A stretch of 64,000 bases of DNA, from contig NZ_CP014608.1 of the NCBI RefSeq assembly GCF_001586165.1, forward strand, positions 1,550,001 through 1,614,000, in the 5' to 3' direction. The stretch comes from Obesumbacterium proteus. Lineage in GTDB: Bacteria > Pseudomonadota > Gammaproteobacteria > Enterobacterales > Enterobacteriaceae. This document shows positions 18,439 through 26,100 of the stretch, one piece after another. A program made the translations under genes and the position numbers. The notes beneath the pieces are model-generated. The model saw nothing but the letters and a program-made list of their open reading frames with translations, made no database searches and was not told the DNA's origin. How positions within the stretch are numbered: position 1 is the first letter of the stretch; each line of letters begins with the position of its first letter.

Positions 18439-19941
18439 GTGAATAAGAACGTAAATACTCAACAACTCGCGAAACTGCGTACCATGGTGCCTGAGATGCG
18501 TCGCGTCCGGCATATTCACTTTGTCGGCATCGGCGGTGCGGGCATGGGCGGTATTGCCGAAGTGTTGGCTAATGAAGGCTATCAAATTAGCGGTTCTGAT
18601 TTAGCGCCGAACCCTGTCACGCAGCAGTTAACCGAACTGGGCGCACAGATATATTTCAACCATCGTCCTGAAAACGTCAAAGACGCGAGCGTGGTTGTGG
18701 TTTCGACGGCGATTTCTGCGGATAACCCAGAGATCGTTGCGGCGCGTGAAGCGCGTATTCCCGTTATTCGCCGCGCTGAAATGCTGGCTGAGCTGATGCG
18801 TTTTCGTCATGGCATCGCGATTGCTGGCACCCATGGCAAAACAACGACAACGGCGATGGTTTCCAGCATTTATGCCGAAGCCGGTTTGGATCCAACGTTT
18901 GTAAACGGTGGTCTGGTGAAAGCGGCAGGCACGCATGCGCGTTTAGGCTCGAGCCGTTATTTGATTGCTGAAGCAGACGAAAGCGATGCCTCTTTCCTGC
19001 ATCTACAGCCGATGGTTGCCGTGGTTACTAATATCGAAGCCGATCATATGGATACCTACCATGGCGACTTCGAGAATCTGAAGCAGACGTTTATTAATTT
19101 TCTGCACAACCTGCCGTTCTATGGCCGTGCGGTGATGTGCATTGATGATCCTGTGGTGCGTGAGTTATTACCGCGTGTAGGACGTCACATCACTACCTAC
19201 GGTTTTAGCGATGATGCAGATGTGCGTATCGAGTCCTATCAGCAAAATGGCGCACAGGGCACTTTCTTCATCTGTCGTCAGGATAAGCCTCGTTTAGCGG
19301 TAACGTTAAATGCGCCAGGCCGCCACAACGCCCTGAACGCGGCAGCAGCCGTTTCGGTTGCCACCGAAGAGGGGATTGCGGATGAAGACATTCTACGTGC
19401 GCTAGAAGGCTTCCAAGGCACCGGACGTCGCTTTGACTTCCTTGGCGAGTACTCGCTGGAGAATGTGAACGGCAAAGAAGGTAAAGCCATGCTGGTGGAT
19501 GACTATGGTCATCACCCAACGGAAGTGGACGCCACGATTAAAGCGGCTCGCGCAGGATGGCCGGATCGTCGTCTGGTGATGGTATTCCAGCCGCACCGTT
19601 TCACACGTACCCGCGACCTGTATGACGATTTTGCAAATGTGCTGTGTCAGGTTGACGTTTTATTGATGCTGGATGTGTACTCCGCCGGTGAAGCGCCAAT
19701 TCCGGGAGCCGATAGCCGCTCTCTGTGCCGCACTATTCGTGGCCGTGGCAAGTTAGATCCCGTACTGGTGTCTGACGCTGCAACATTGCCAGCTACGCTG
19801 GCTCAGTTTTTAGAAAATGACGACCTGATTTTGACTCAGGGCGCCGGAAATATTGGCAAAGTGGCGCGGACTTTGGCTGAGCAGAAATTGCAGCCGATTA
19901 ACGTTGACAGAACAAGTACGGATGAAAAACATCATGGCTGA
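18439..19941 (+). CDS. murC: UDP-MurNAc--L-alanine ligase
   Basis: MurC performs the first amino-acid addition of the peptidoglycan precursor, joining L-alanine to UDP-MurNAc. The 500-residue protein has the UDP-binding loop FVGIGGAGMGGIAEVL near residue 30, the ATP loop IAGTHGKTTTTAMV, the central AEADESDASFL and the late VDDYGHHPTEV followed by FQPHRFTRT, all characteristic of MurC. It follows murG by 60 bp with its own GTG start. Its last 8 bp overlap ddlB. Confidence 0.96.
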   Translation: MNKNVNTQQLAKLRTMVPEMRRVRHIHFVGIGGAGMGGIAEVLANEGYQISGSDLAPNPVTQQLTELGAQIYFNHRPENVKDASVVVVSTAISADNPEIVAAREARIPVIRRAEMLAELMRFRHGIAIAGTHGKTTTTAMVSSIYAEAGLDPTFVNGGLVKAAGTHARLGSSRYLIAEADESDASFLHLQPMVAVVTNIEADHMDTYHGDFENLKQTFINFLHNLPFYGRAVMCIDDPVVRELLPRVGRHITTYGFSDDADVRIESYQQNGAQGTFFICRQDKPRLAVTLNAPGRHNALNAAAAVSVATEEGIADEDILRALEGFQGTGRRFDFLGEYSLENVNGKEGKAMLVDDYGHHPTEVDATIKAARAGWPDRRLVMVFQPHRFTRTRDLYDDFANVLCQVDVLLMLDVYSAGEAPIPGADSRSLCRTIRGRGKLDPVLVSDAATLPATLAQFLENDDLILTQGAGNIGKVARTLAEQKLQPINVDRTSTDEKHHG

Positions 19942-20854
19942 GAAAGTTGCTGTATTACTGGGTGGTACCTCCGCAGAGCGTGAAGTCTCTTTACAGTCAG
20001 GCCAAGCGGTTCTGAATGGTCTGAAAGAGGCGGGTATTGACGCGCATCCGGTGGATATAAAAGACTTCCCCGCGACACAATTAAAAGACGCGGGCTTCGA
20101 TAAGGTCTTTATCGCTCTGCATGGCCGTGGTGGTGAAGATGGAACGCTGCAAGGGGTTCTGGAGTTCCTGCAACTGCCTTATACCGGCAGCGGCGTAATG
20201 GCGTCGGCGCTGACCATGGACAAACTGCGTACCAAGCTGGTTTGGCAGGCGTCTGGCTTACCGGTGTCGCCTTTTGTTGCAATCAGCCGTGACCAGTTTG
20301 ATGAAGGCTTAACTCAAGAAATGTTGGTTGAGCTGAATGCATTAGGTTTACCGCTGATCGTTAAGCCGAGCCGTGAAGGTTCAAGCGTCGGAATGAGTAA
20401 AGTCAGCGATGCCAGCGAGTTCGACGATGCGTTGGTTGAAGCCTTCCACCATGACGACGACGTGCTGGTTGAGAAGTGGTTAAGCGGCCCTGAATACACC
20501 GTGGCTTTCTTGGGCGAAGAGATTTTACCATCAATTCGTATACAAGCGCCGGGAGTCTTCTATGATTATGAAGCTAAGTACTTGTCGGATAAGACTGAAT
20601 ACTTCTGCCCAAGCGGTTTGAGCGAAGAGCGCGAACGTGAACTGGCTGAGCTGGCACGTAAAGCCTATAAATCGCTGGATTGCAGCGGCTGGGGACGCGT
20701 AGACGTTATGATGGACGCCGATGGAGAGTTTTATTTGCTGGAAGTGAATACGGCTCCGGGGATGACCAGCCATAGTCTGGTTCCAATGGCGGCGCGCCAG
20801 TATGGGTTGAGCTTCTCTCAGCTAGTTGCCCGCATCTTGGAGCTGGCTAACTGA
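19934..20854 (+). CDS. ddlB: D-alanine--D-alanine ligase B
   Basis: DdlB is an ATP-grasp enzyme that makes the D-Ala-D-Ala used by MurF and is the target of D-cycloserine. The protein of about 306 residues starts MAEKVAVLLGGTSAEREVSL. It contains the substrate region IALHGRGGEDGTLQG, the ATP-grasp segment VKPSREGSSVGMSKV and the metal ligands in LLEVNTAPGMTSHSL. The start at 19934 aligns with E. coli DdlB; an in-frame ATG at 19922 would add MKNI and cannot be excluded. It overlaps murC by 8 bp, and ftsQ starts 1 bp after the stop. Confidence 0.95.
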   Translation: MAEKVAVLLGGTSAEREVSLQSGQAVLNGLKEAGIDAHPVDIKDFPATQLKDAGFDKVFIALHGRGGEDGTLQGVLEFLQLPYTGSGVMASALTMDKLRTKLVWQASGLPVSPFVAISRDQFDEGLTQEMLVELNALGLPLIVKPSREGSSVGMSKVSDASEFDDALVEAFHHDDDVLVEKWLSGPEYTVAFLGEEILPSIRIQAPGVFYDYEAKYLSDKTEYFCPSGLSEERERELAELARKAYKSLDCSGWGRVDVMMDADGEFYLLEVNTAPGMTSHSLVPMAARQYGLSFSQLVARILELAN

Positions 20855-20855
20855 T

Positions 20856-21722
20856 ATGTCGCAGGCAGCCCTGAACACTCGCGACCGTGAACCGACTGGT
20901 TCTGGCCAACGCCGTAGTGGTGCAGGTCTGCGTCGCAGTAATGGTATTTGTTTGTTTGGTATGATTTTTTTACTGATCATACTGGGTTCAATAGTGGTTA
21001 GTGGTTGGATGGTGGTGAGCTGGATGAAAGATGCCAGCCGTATGCCGCTTTCCAAGCTGGTGGTGACCGGTGAGCGTCATTTCACGAAGAGTGACGATAT
21101 TCGTCAGGCGATTTTGTCGCTGGGTGCTCCGGGCACGTTCATGACGCAAAACGTCGATGTTATCCAGCAACAGATTGAGCGTTTACCGTGGATTAAGCAG
21201 GCCAGCGTGCGTAAGCAGTGGCCTAACGAACTCAAGATCCATTTAGTTGAGTACGTTCCGGTCGCACGTTGGAATGACTTACGTTTGGTCGATGCTGAAG
21301 GCAAATCGTTCAGCGTGCCAGCAGAGCGTACAGTGCAGCAGAAAATGCCGTTGCTGTATGGCCCAGAAGGCAGCGAAAATGATGTGCTGGAAGGCTATCA
21401 CTCGATGAGTCAGGAACTGGCGAAGAATAATTTTAAGCTGAAAATGGTGTCAATGAGTGCGCGTCACTCATGGCAGCTAGGTCTGGATAACGACATTCGT
21501 CTTGAGCTGGGACGTGATGATCCTTCTGGACGACTGGCGCGGTTTGAGGAACTTTATCCCGCGTTACAGCAGCAGGCGCAGGCAACCAATCAACGTATTA
21601 GCTACGTTGATCTGCGCTATGACACCGGCGCCGCCGTGGGATGGGCTCCAGCGCCGCTTGACCAGCAGACACAGCAAAACGCTAATCAGCAACAGAATCA
21701 GGCACAGGTTAAACAACAATGA
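20856..21722 (+). CDS. ftsQ: Cell division protein FtsQ
   Basis: FtsQ is a bitopic inner-membrane protein that recruits FtsB/FtsL to the division ring. The protein (288 residues) starts MSQAALNTRD, as in E. coli, with a basic cytoplasmic tail and a membrane helix at about residues 27-50. A periplasmic POTRA domain follows (LVVTGERHFTKSDDIRQAI), then the FtsQ-type beta domain (SWQLGLDNDIRLELGRDD). The C-terminus is rich in Gln and Asn. The start is fixed by alignment, 1 bp after ddlB, and the end overlaps ftsA by 4 bp. Confidence 0.96.
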   Translation: MSQAALNTRDREPTGSGQRRSGAGLRRSNGICLFGMIFLLIILGSIVVSGWMVVSWMKDASRMPLSKLVVTGERHFTKSDDIRQAILSLGAPGTFMTQNVDVIQQQIERLPWIKQASVRKQWPNELKIHLVEYVPVARWNDLRLVDAEGKSFSVPAERTVQQKMPLLYGPEGSENDVLEGYHSMSQELAKNNFKLKMVSMSARHSWQLGLDNDIRLELGRDDPSGRLARFEELYPALQQQAQATNQRISYVDLRYDTGAAVGWAPAPLDQQTQQNANQQQNQAQVKQQ

Positions 21723-22975
21723 TCAAGTCGACGGACAGAAAACTGGTAGTTGGACTGGAGATCGGAACGGCGAAAGTAGCCGCTCTGGTAGGGGAAGTTC
21801 TGCCCGATGGCATGGTCAATATCATCGGTGTGGGCAGTTGCCCATCCCGTGGCATGGATAAGGGCGGTGTTAACGATCTGGAATCCGTCGTTAAATGTGT
21901 CCAACGCGCTATTGATCAAGCCGAACTGATGGCAGATTGCCAAATTTCTTCAGTCTATTTGGCGCTTTCTGGCAAACATATCAGCTGCCAGAACGAAATA
22001 GGGATGGTTCCTATTTCCGAAGAAGAAGTGACGCTGGAAGATGTAGAGAATGTGGTTCATACCGCGAAGTCTGTTCGCGTGCGTGATGAGCACCGTGTTC
22101 TGCATGTTATCCCGCAGGAATATGCCATCGACTATCAAGAAGGCATCAAAAATCCGGTTGGCCTATCCGGCGTGCGTATGCAAGCTAAGGTTCATCTGAT
22201 TACCTGCCATAATGATATGGCAAAGAATATTGTCAAAGCAGTTGAGCGCTGTGGGCTTAAGGTCGATCAACTGATTTTTGCCGGACTTGCAGCGAGTTAT
22301 GCTGTATTGACCGAGGATGAGCGCGAACTGGGCGTTTGTGTGGTAGATATCGGCGGTGGCACCATGGATATGGCAGTCTATACCGGTGGTGCACTGCGTC
22401 ATACCAAGGTTATCCCGTATGCAGGCAATGTGGTTACCAGTGATATCGCCTATGCATTTGGAACACCGCCTACCGACGCCGAAGCGATTAAAGTTCGTTA
22501 CGGCTGTGCGATGGGCACGTTGGTCAGCAAAGACGAAAGCGTTGAAGTCCCTAGCGTGGGTGGACGTCCGCCACGCAGTTTGCAGCGTCAGACGCTGGCT
22601 GAGGTTATCGAACCTCGTTATACCGAACTGTTAAATCTGGTGAATGATGAAATTCTGCAGTTGCAGGAACAGCTTCGCCAGCAGGGTGTCAAACATCATC
22701 TGGCAGCAGGGATTGTATTGACCGGTGGTGCCGCGCAGATCGATGGATTGGCAGCGTGTGCGCAACAGGTTTTCCATACGCAGGTGCGTATTGGGCAGCC
22801 TCTGAATATCACTGGCCTGACAGATTATGCGCAGGAACCTTACTACTCAACGGCGGTTGGGTTGCTGCATTACGGAAAAGAGTCTCACCTTAGCGGTGAA
22901 GCCGAAGTAGAAAAAAGAGCTTCAGTGGGCAATTGGTTCAAGAAAATCAACGGCTGGCTGAGAAAAGAGTTTTAA
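21719..22975 (+). CDS. ftsA: Cell division protein FtsA (actin-like)
   Basis: FtsA is an actin-fold ATPase that tethers FtsZ filaments to the membrane and signals downstream divisome proteins. The 418-residue protein shows the phosphate-1 motif LVVGLEIGTAKVAALVGEV, the phosphate-2 motif CVVDIGGGTMDMAVY and the adenosine motif IVLTGGAAQIDGL. It ends in the membrane-targeting amphipathic helix NWFKKINGWLRKEF. Its ATG overlaps the ftsQ stop by 4 bp. A 69-bp gap with a short A-rich segment precedes ftsZ. Confidence 0.97.
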   Translation: MIKSTDRKLVVGLEIGTAKVAALVGEVLPDGMVNIIGVGSCPSRGMDKGGVNDLESVVKCVQRAIDQAELMADCQISSVYLALSGKHISCQNEIGMVPISEEEVTLEDVENVVHTAKSVRVRDEHRVLHVIPQEYAIDYQEGIKNPVGLSGVRMQAKVHLITCHNDMAKNIVKAVERCGLKVDQLIFAGLAASYAVLTEDERELGVCVVDIGGGTMDMAVYTGGALRHTKVIPYAGNVVTSDIAYAFGTPPTDAEAIKVRYGCAMGTLVSKDESVEVPSVGGRPPRSLQRQTLAEVIEPRYTELLNLVNDEILQLQEQLRQQGVKHHLAAGIVLTGGAAQIDGLAACAQQVFHTQVRIGQPLNITGLTDYAQEPYYSTAVGLLHYGKESHLSGEAEVEKRASVGNWFKKINGWLRKEF

Positions 22976-23044
22976 TGTTTAAAAAAAGAGATCATCCTTA
23001 CGCGTTATGATCTCGAAGCGACAGGCACAAAACGGAGAGAAACT

Positions 23045-24205
23045 ATGTTTGAACCAATGGAATTAACCAATGACGCGGTGATTAAAGTCATCGGCGTCGG
23101 CGGCGGCGGTGGCAATGCCGTAGAGCACATGGTGCGTGAGCGTATCGAGGGCGTAGAGTTCTTCGCCGTTAACACCGATGCTCAGGCGTTGCGTAAAACA
23201 GCTGTCGGCCAAACTATTCAGATCGGTAGTGGTATCACTAAAGGTTTGGGGGCGGGTGCAAACCCAGAAGTCGGCCGTAACTCTGCAGAAGAAGACCGTG
23301 AAGGTCTGCGCGCTGCATTGGAAGGTGCTGACATGGTATTCATCGCGGCCGGTATGGGCGGTGGTACAGGTACGGGTGCAGCGCCGGTTGTGGCTGAAGT
23401 AGCCAAAGATTTAGGTATTCTGACTGTTGCCGTGGTGACTAAGCCTTTCAACTTTGAAGGCAAAAAGCGCATGGCGTTTGCAGAGCAGGGTATTGCTGAA
23501 CTGTCCAAACACGTGGACTCCCTGATCACTATCCCGAACGATAAGCTGTTGAAAGTTCTGGGGCGTGGTATTTCCCTGTTAGACGCCTTCGGCGCAGCTA
23601 ACGACGTACTGAAAGGTGCGGTGCAGGGTATCGCGGAACTGATTACACGCCCAGGTCTGATGAACGTCGACTTCGCGGACGTGCGTACCGTGATGTCTGA
23701 AATGGGTTATGCCATGATGGGTTCAGGTATTGCCTGCGGTGAAGACCGTGCAGAAGAAGCGGCTGAAATGGCTATCTCTTCTCCACTGTTGGAAGACATC
23801 GATCTGTCTGGTGCGCGTGGCGTGCTGGTTAACATCACTGCGGGCTTCGACCTGCGTTTAGATGAGTTCGAAACCGTTGGTAACACTATTCGTGCATTTG
23901 CTTCTGACAATGCAACCGTGGTTATCGGTACTTCTCTGGATCCAGAGATGAACGATGAACTGCGCGTTACCGTTGTTGCGACCGGCATCGGCATGGATAA
24001 GCGTCCTGAAATCACACTGGTAACGAGCAAACAGGCTCCTCAGCCGGTTATTGACCAGCGCTATCAGCAGCACGGCTTGTCTCCGTTACCACAAGAAAAC
24101 AAACCTGCAGCGGCTAAAGTCGTTAACGACCAGACCGCTCAGGGGAGCAATAAAGAACCAGATTATCTGGATATTCCAGCCTTCTTGCGTAAGCAAGCTG
24201 ACTAA
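23045..24205 (+). CDS. ftsZ: Cell division GTPase FtsZ
   Basis: FtsZ is the bacterial tubulin that forms the cytokinetic ring. The 386-residue protein has the tubulin signature GGGTGTGAAPVVAEVAKDLG at about residue 105 and the T7 synergy-loop region NVDFADVRTVM. A variable Gln- and Pro-rich linker leads to the C-terminal peptide DYLDIPAFLRKQAD, which binds FtsA, ZipA and ZapD (the last encoded at 29.7 kb). ACGGAGAG at 23033-23040 is its ribosome site. Confidence 0.98.
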   Translation: MFEPMELTNDAVIKVIGVGGGGGNAVEHMVRERIEGVEFFAVNTDAQALRKTAVGQTIQIGSGITKGLGAGANPEVGRNSAEEDREGLRAALEGADMVFIAAGMGGGTGTGAAPVVAEVAKDLGILTVAVVTKPFNFEGKKRMAFAEQGIAELSKHVDSLITIPNDKLLKVLGRGISLLDAFGAANDVLKGAVQGIAELITRPGLMNVDFADVRTVMSEMGYAMMGSGIACGEDRAEEAAEMAISSPLLEDIDLSGARGVLVNITAGFDLRLDEFETVGNTIRAFASDNATVVIGTSLDPEMNDELRVTVVATGIGMDKRPEITLVTSKQAPQPVIDQRYQQHGLSPLPQENKPAAAKVVNDQTAQGSNKEPDYLDIPAFLRKQAD

Positions 24206-24318
24206 TTTACTCAGATATTTGGCATCTCCGCTCTTTGTGCTAAACTGTCCCGCCGCCCTTAGTATAAAGTTAACTTTGCTAAAGGTGGTTGGATGGATAA
24301 ACACTGCGAGATAAAACG

Positions 24319-25236
24319 ATGATCAAACAACGGACATTAAAACGTATTATTCAGGCGACTGGTGTCGGTCTTCATACCGGCAAGAAGGTCACTCTGACTA
24401 TGCGCCCAGCCGCGGCTAACACCGGGGTCATCTATCGTCGCACTGACTTGAATCCACCGGTTGATTTTCCGGCTGATGCAAAATCCGTGCGTGATACCAT
24501 GCTCTGTACTTGCCTGGTTAATGAGCATGACGTGCGTATTTCTACCGTAGAACATTTAAACGCTGCTCTGGCAGGTTTAGGCATCGACAACTTAATTATT
24601 GAAGTTGATGCGGCAGAAATCCCTATCATGGATGGCAGCGCCAGTCCTTTCGTTTATCTGCTGTTAGAAGCGGGTATCGAAGAGCTGAACTGTGCGAAGA
24701 AATTCCTTCGCCTGAAGCAGACTGTGCGTGTTGAAGATGGCGATAAGTGGGCCGAACTGTCTCCGTATAACGGTTTCAGCTTAGACTTTACTATCGACTT
24801 CAATCATCCAGCGATTGATTCCAGCTCACAGCGTTATCGGATGGATTTCTCCGCCGAATCGTTTGTGCGCCAAATTAGCCGTGCGCGTACTTTTGGTTTT
24901 ATGCGCGATATCGAATATTTACAGTCCCGTGGTTTGTGCCTGGGCGGTAGCTTCGATTGTGCCATCGTTGTGGACGATTACCGCGTTCTTAACGAAGATG
25001 GCCTGCGTTTTGAAGACGAATTCGTTCGTCACAAAATGCTGGATGCGATTGGTGACTTGTTCATGTGTGGACATAACATCATTGGTGCATTCACTGCATT
25101 CAAATCAGGTCATGCATTGAACAACAAACTGTTACAAGCAGTATTGGCTAAGCAGGAAGCTTGGGAATACGTAACGTTTGAAGATGATGCCGAAATGCCA
25201 ATCGCATTCCGCGCACCAACAACAGTTTTGGCTTAA
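24319..25236 (+). CDS. lpxC: UDP-3-O-acyl-GlcNAc deacetylase
   Basis: LpxC is the zinc-dependent enzyme for the committed step of lipid A synthesis and is degraded by FtsH. The 305-residue protein contains the zinc-binding STVEHLNAALAGLG (His near 79) and HKMLDAIGDLFMCGHNIIGA with the other zinc ligands and the catalytic His. Length matches E. coli. The C-terminal tail, PIAFRAPTTVLA, ends in the short non-polar type used as an FtsH degradation signal. It closes the dcw cluster and is followed by a hairpin. Confidence 0.97.
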   Translation: MIKQRTLKRIIQATGVGLHTGKKVTLTMRPAAANTGVIYRRTDLNPPVDFPADAKSVRDTMLCTCLVNEHDVRISTVEHLNAALAGLGIDNLIIEVDAAEIPIMDGSASPFVYLLLEAGIEELNCAKKFLRLKQTVRVEDGDKWAELSPYNGFSLDFTIDFNHPAIDSSSQRYRMDFSAESFVRQISRARTFGFMRDIEYLQSRGLCLGGSFDCAIVVDDYRVLNEDGLRFEDEFVRHKMLDAIGDLFMCGHNIIGAFTAFKSGHALNNKLLQAVLAKQEAWEYVTFEDDAEMPIAFRAPTTVLA

Positions 25237-25254
25237 CGCCTACTGTTTCTGATC

Positions 25255-25310
25255 ACGACTGGTGGAGTTAGTACTCTCTCCGGCTAATGAAGCCAGTCGT
25301 TCTAATTTTT
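25255..25310 (+). terminator. Probable terminator after lpxC
   Basis: ACGACTGG at 25255-25262 pairs with CCAGTCGT at 25293-25300. The intervening loop has its own GGAG/CTCC pairing, and TCTAATTTTT follows. It lies about 20 bp after the lpxC stop. Confidence 0.7.
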
Positions 25311-25496
25311 ACTCCTGCTTAAAACTTCTATTAGTGCTTTATTCCCCGCTTTAATTCTTCATAATCAAACTAGTATGATATGAACTCATCATTATTATTG
25401 TTTCTATCGATTGGTATTGATGAATCCTGATGTGGATTGATGATAATAATGGTAAAATCTGCGGCCTATGTGTAAGTGGAAACACGGAAATCTGAT

Positions 25497-26024
25497 GTGA
25501 TTGGTATTCTCAATCGTTGGCGACAATTTGGCAGACGCTATTTTTGGCCGCATCTCCTTTGGGGGATGGTCGCGGCTACGCTTGGTGTGCCTACTGCATT
25601 AGCGAATACCGAACAAACTAAAGTTGCCGATCCTTCCGCCAGCTTGCAGCGTTTAATCAACGCCCACAACACAAATGAATTCGCGTGGCTTCAGGCCAGC
25701 AAACGCCGCGGTAATTTCCAATCCGTGGATTATTGGCATCAGCACGCACTGCGCACCGCGATTCGGCATTTAAGCTATCGCATGACGCCGCAGGCAACGG
25801 CGAGTGAACCCGTTAATGATGTCAAGGTTGATGAGCTACATGCTCAGCAGCTGGTGTTACTCAGTTCTTTAAGCTCGCTGTTAACGTTACAGCCAGCTAT
25901 CACGCCATCTACCCCCGTTTTATTGATGCCTGAGTCGGATGCAGCGCCTGCCGCGCATACGCCAGCACTCTGGGTTGCTCAGGTTCAGGGCATTCGTGCC
26001 GGACCCCAGCTGCGCCATATCTAA
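25497..26024 (+). CDS. secM: SecA translation regulator SecM (secretion monitor)
   Basis: SecM is an exported regulatory peptide. Its translation arrests until its export is pulled forward, and the arrest exposes the secA ribosome site. From GTG 25497 the product is about 175 residues, starting (V/M)IGILNRWRQFGRRYFWPHLL, which aligns with E. coli and holds the unusual long signal peptide. An in-frame GTG at 25476 would add seven residues. The arrest region near the C-terminus reads TPALWVAQVQGIRAGP, so the GIRAGP core and the upstream Trp are kept. The position of E. coli Phe150 is His and Ile156 is Val. secA starts 76 bp downstream. Confidence 0.93.
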   Translation: MIGILNRWRQFGRRYFWPHLLWGMVAATLGVPTALANTEQTKVADPSASLQRLINAHNTNEFAWLQASKRRGNFQSVDYWHQHALRTAIRHLSYRMTPQATASEPVNDVKVDELHAQQLVLLSSLSSLLTLQPAITPSTPVLLMPESDAAPAAHTPALWVAQVQGIRAGPQLRHI

Positions 26025-26100
26025 TCGCTTTTTATACCATCTCATCACTATAAAATTTGGGCGATCGTCAAGCATCGCTCCTTAAGAGATATTAAGAATT

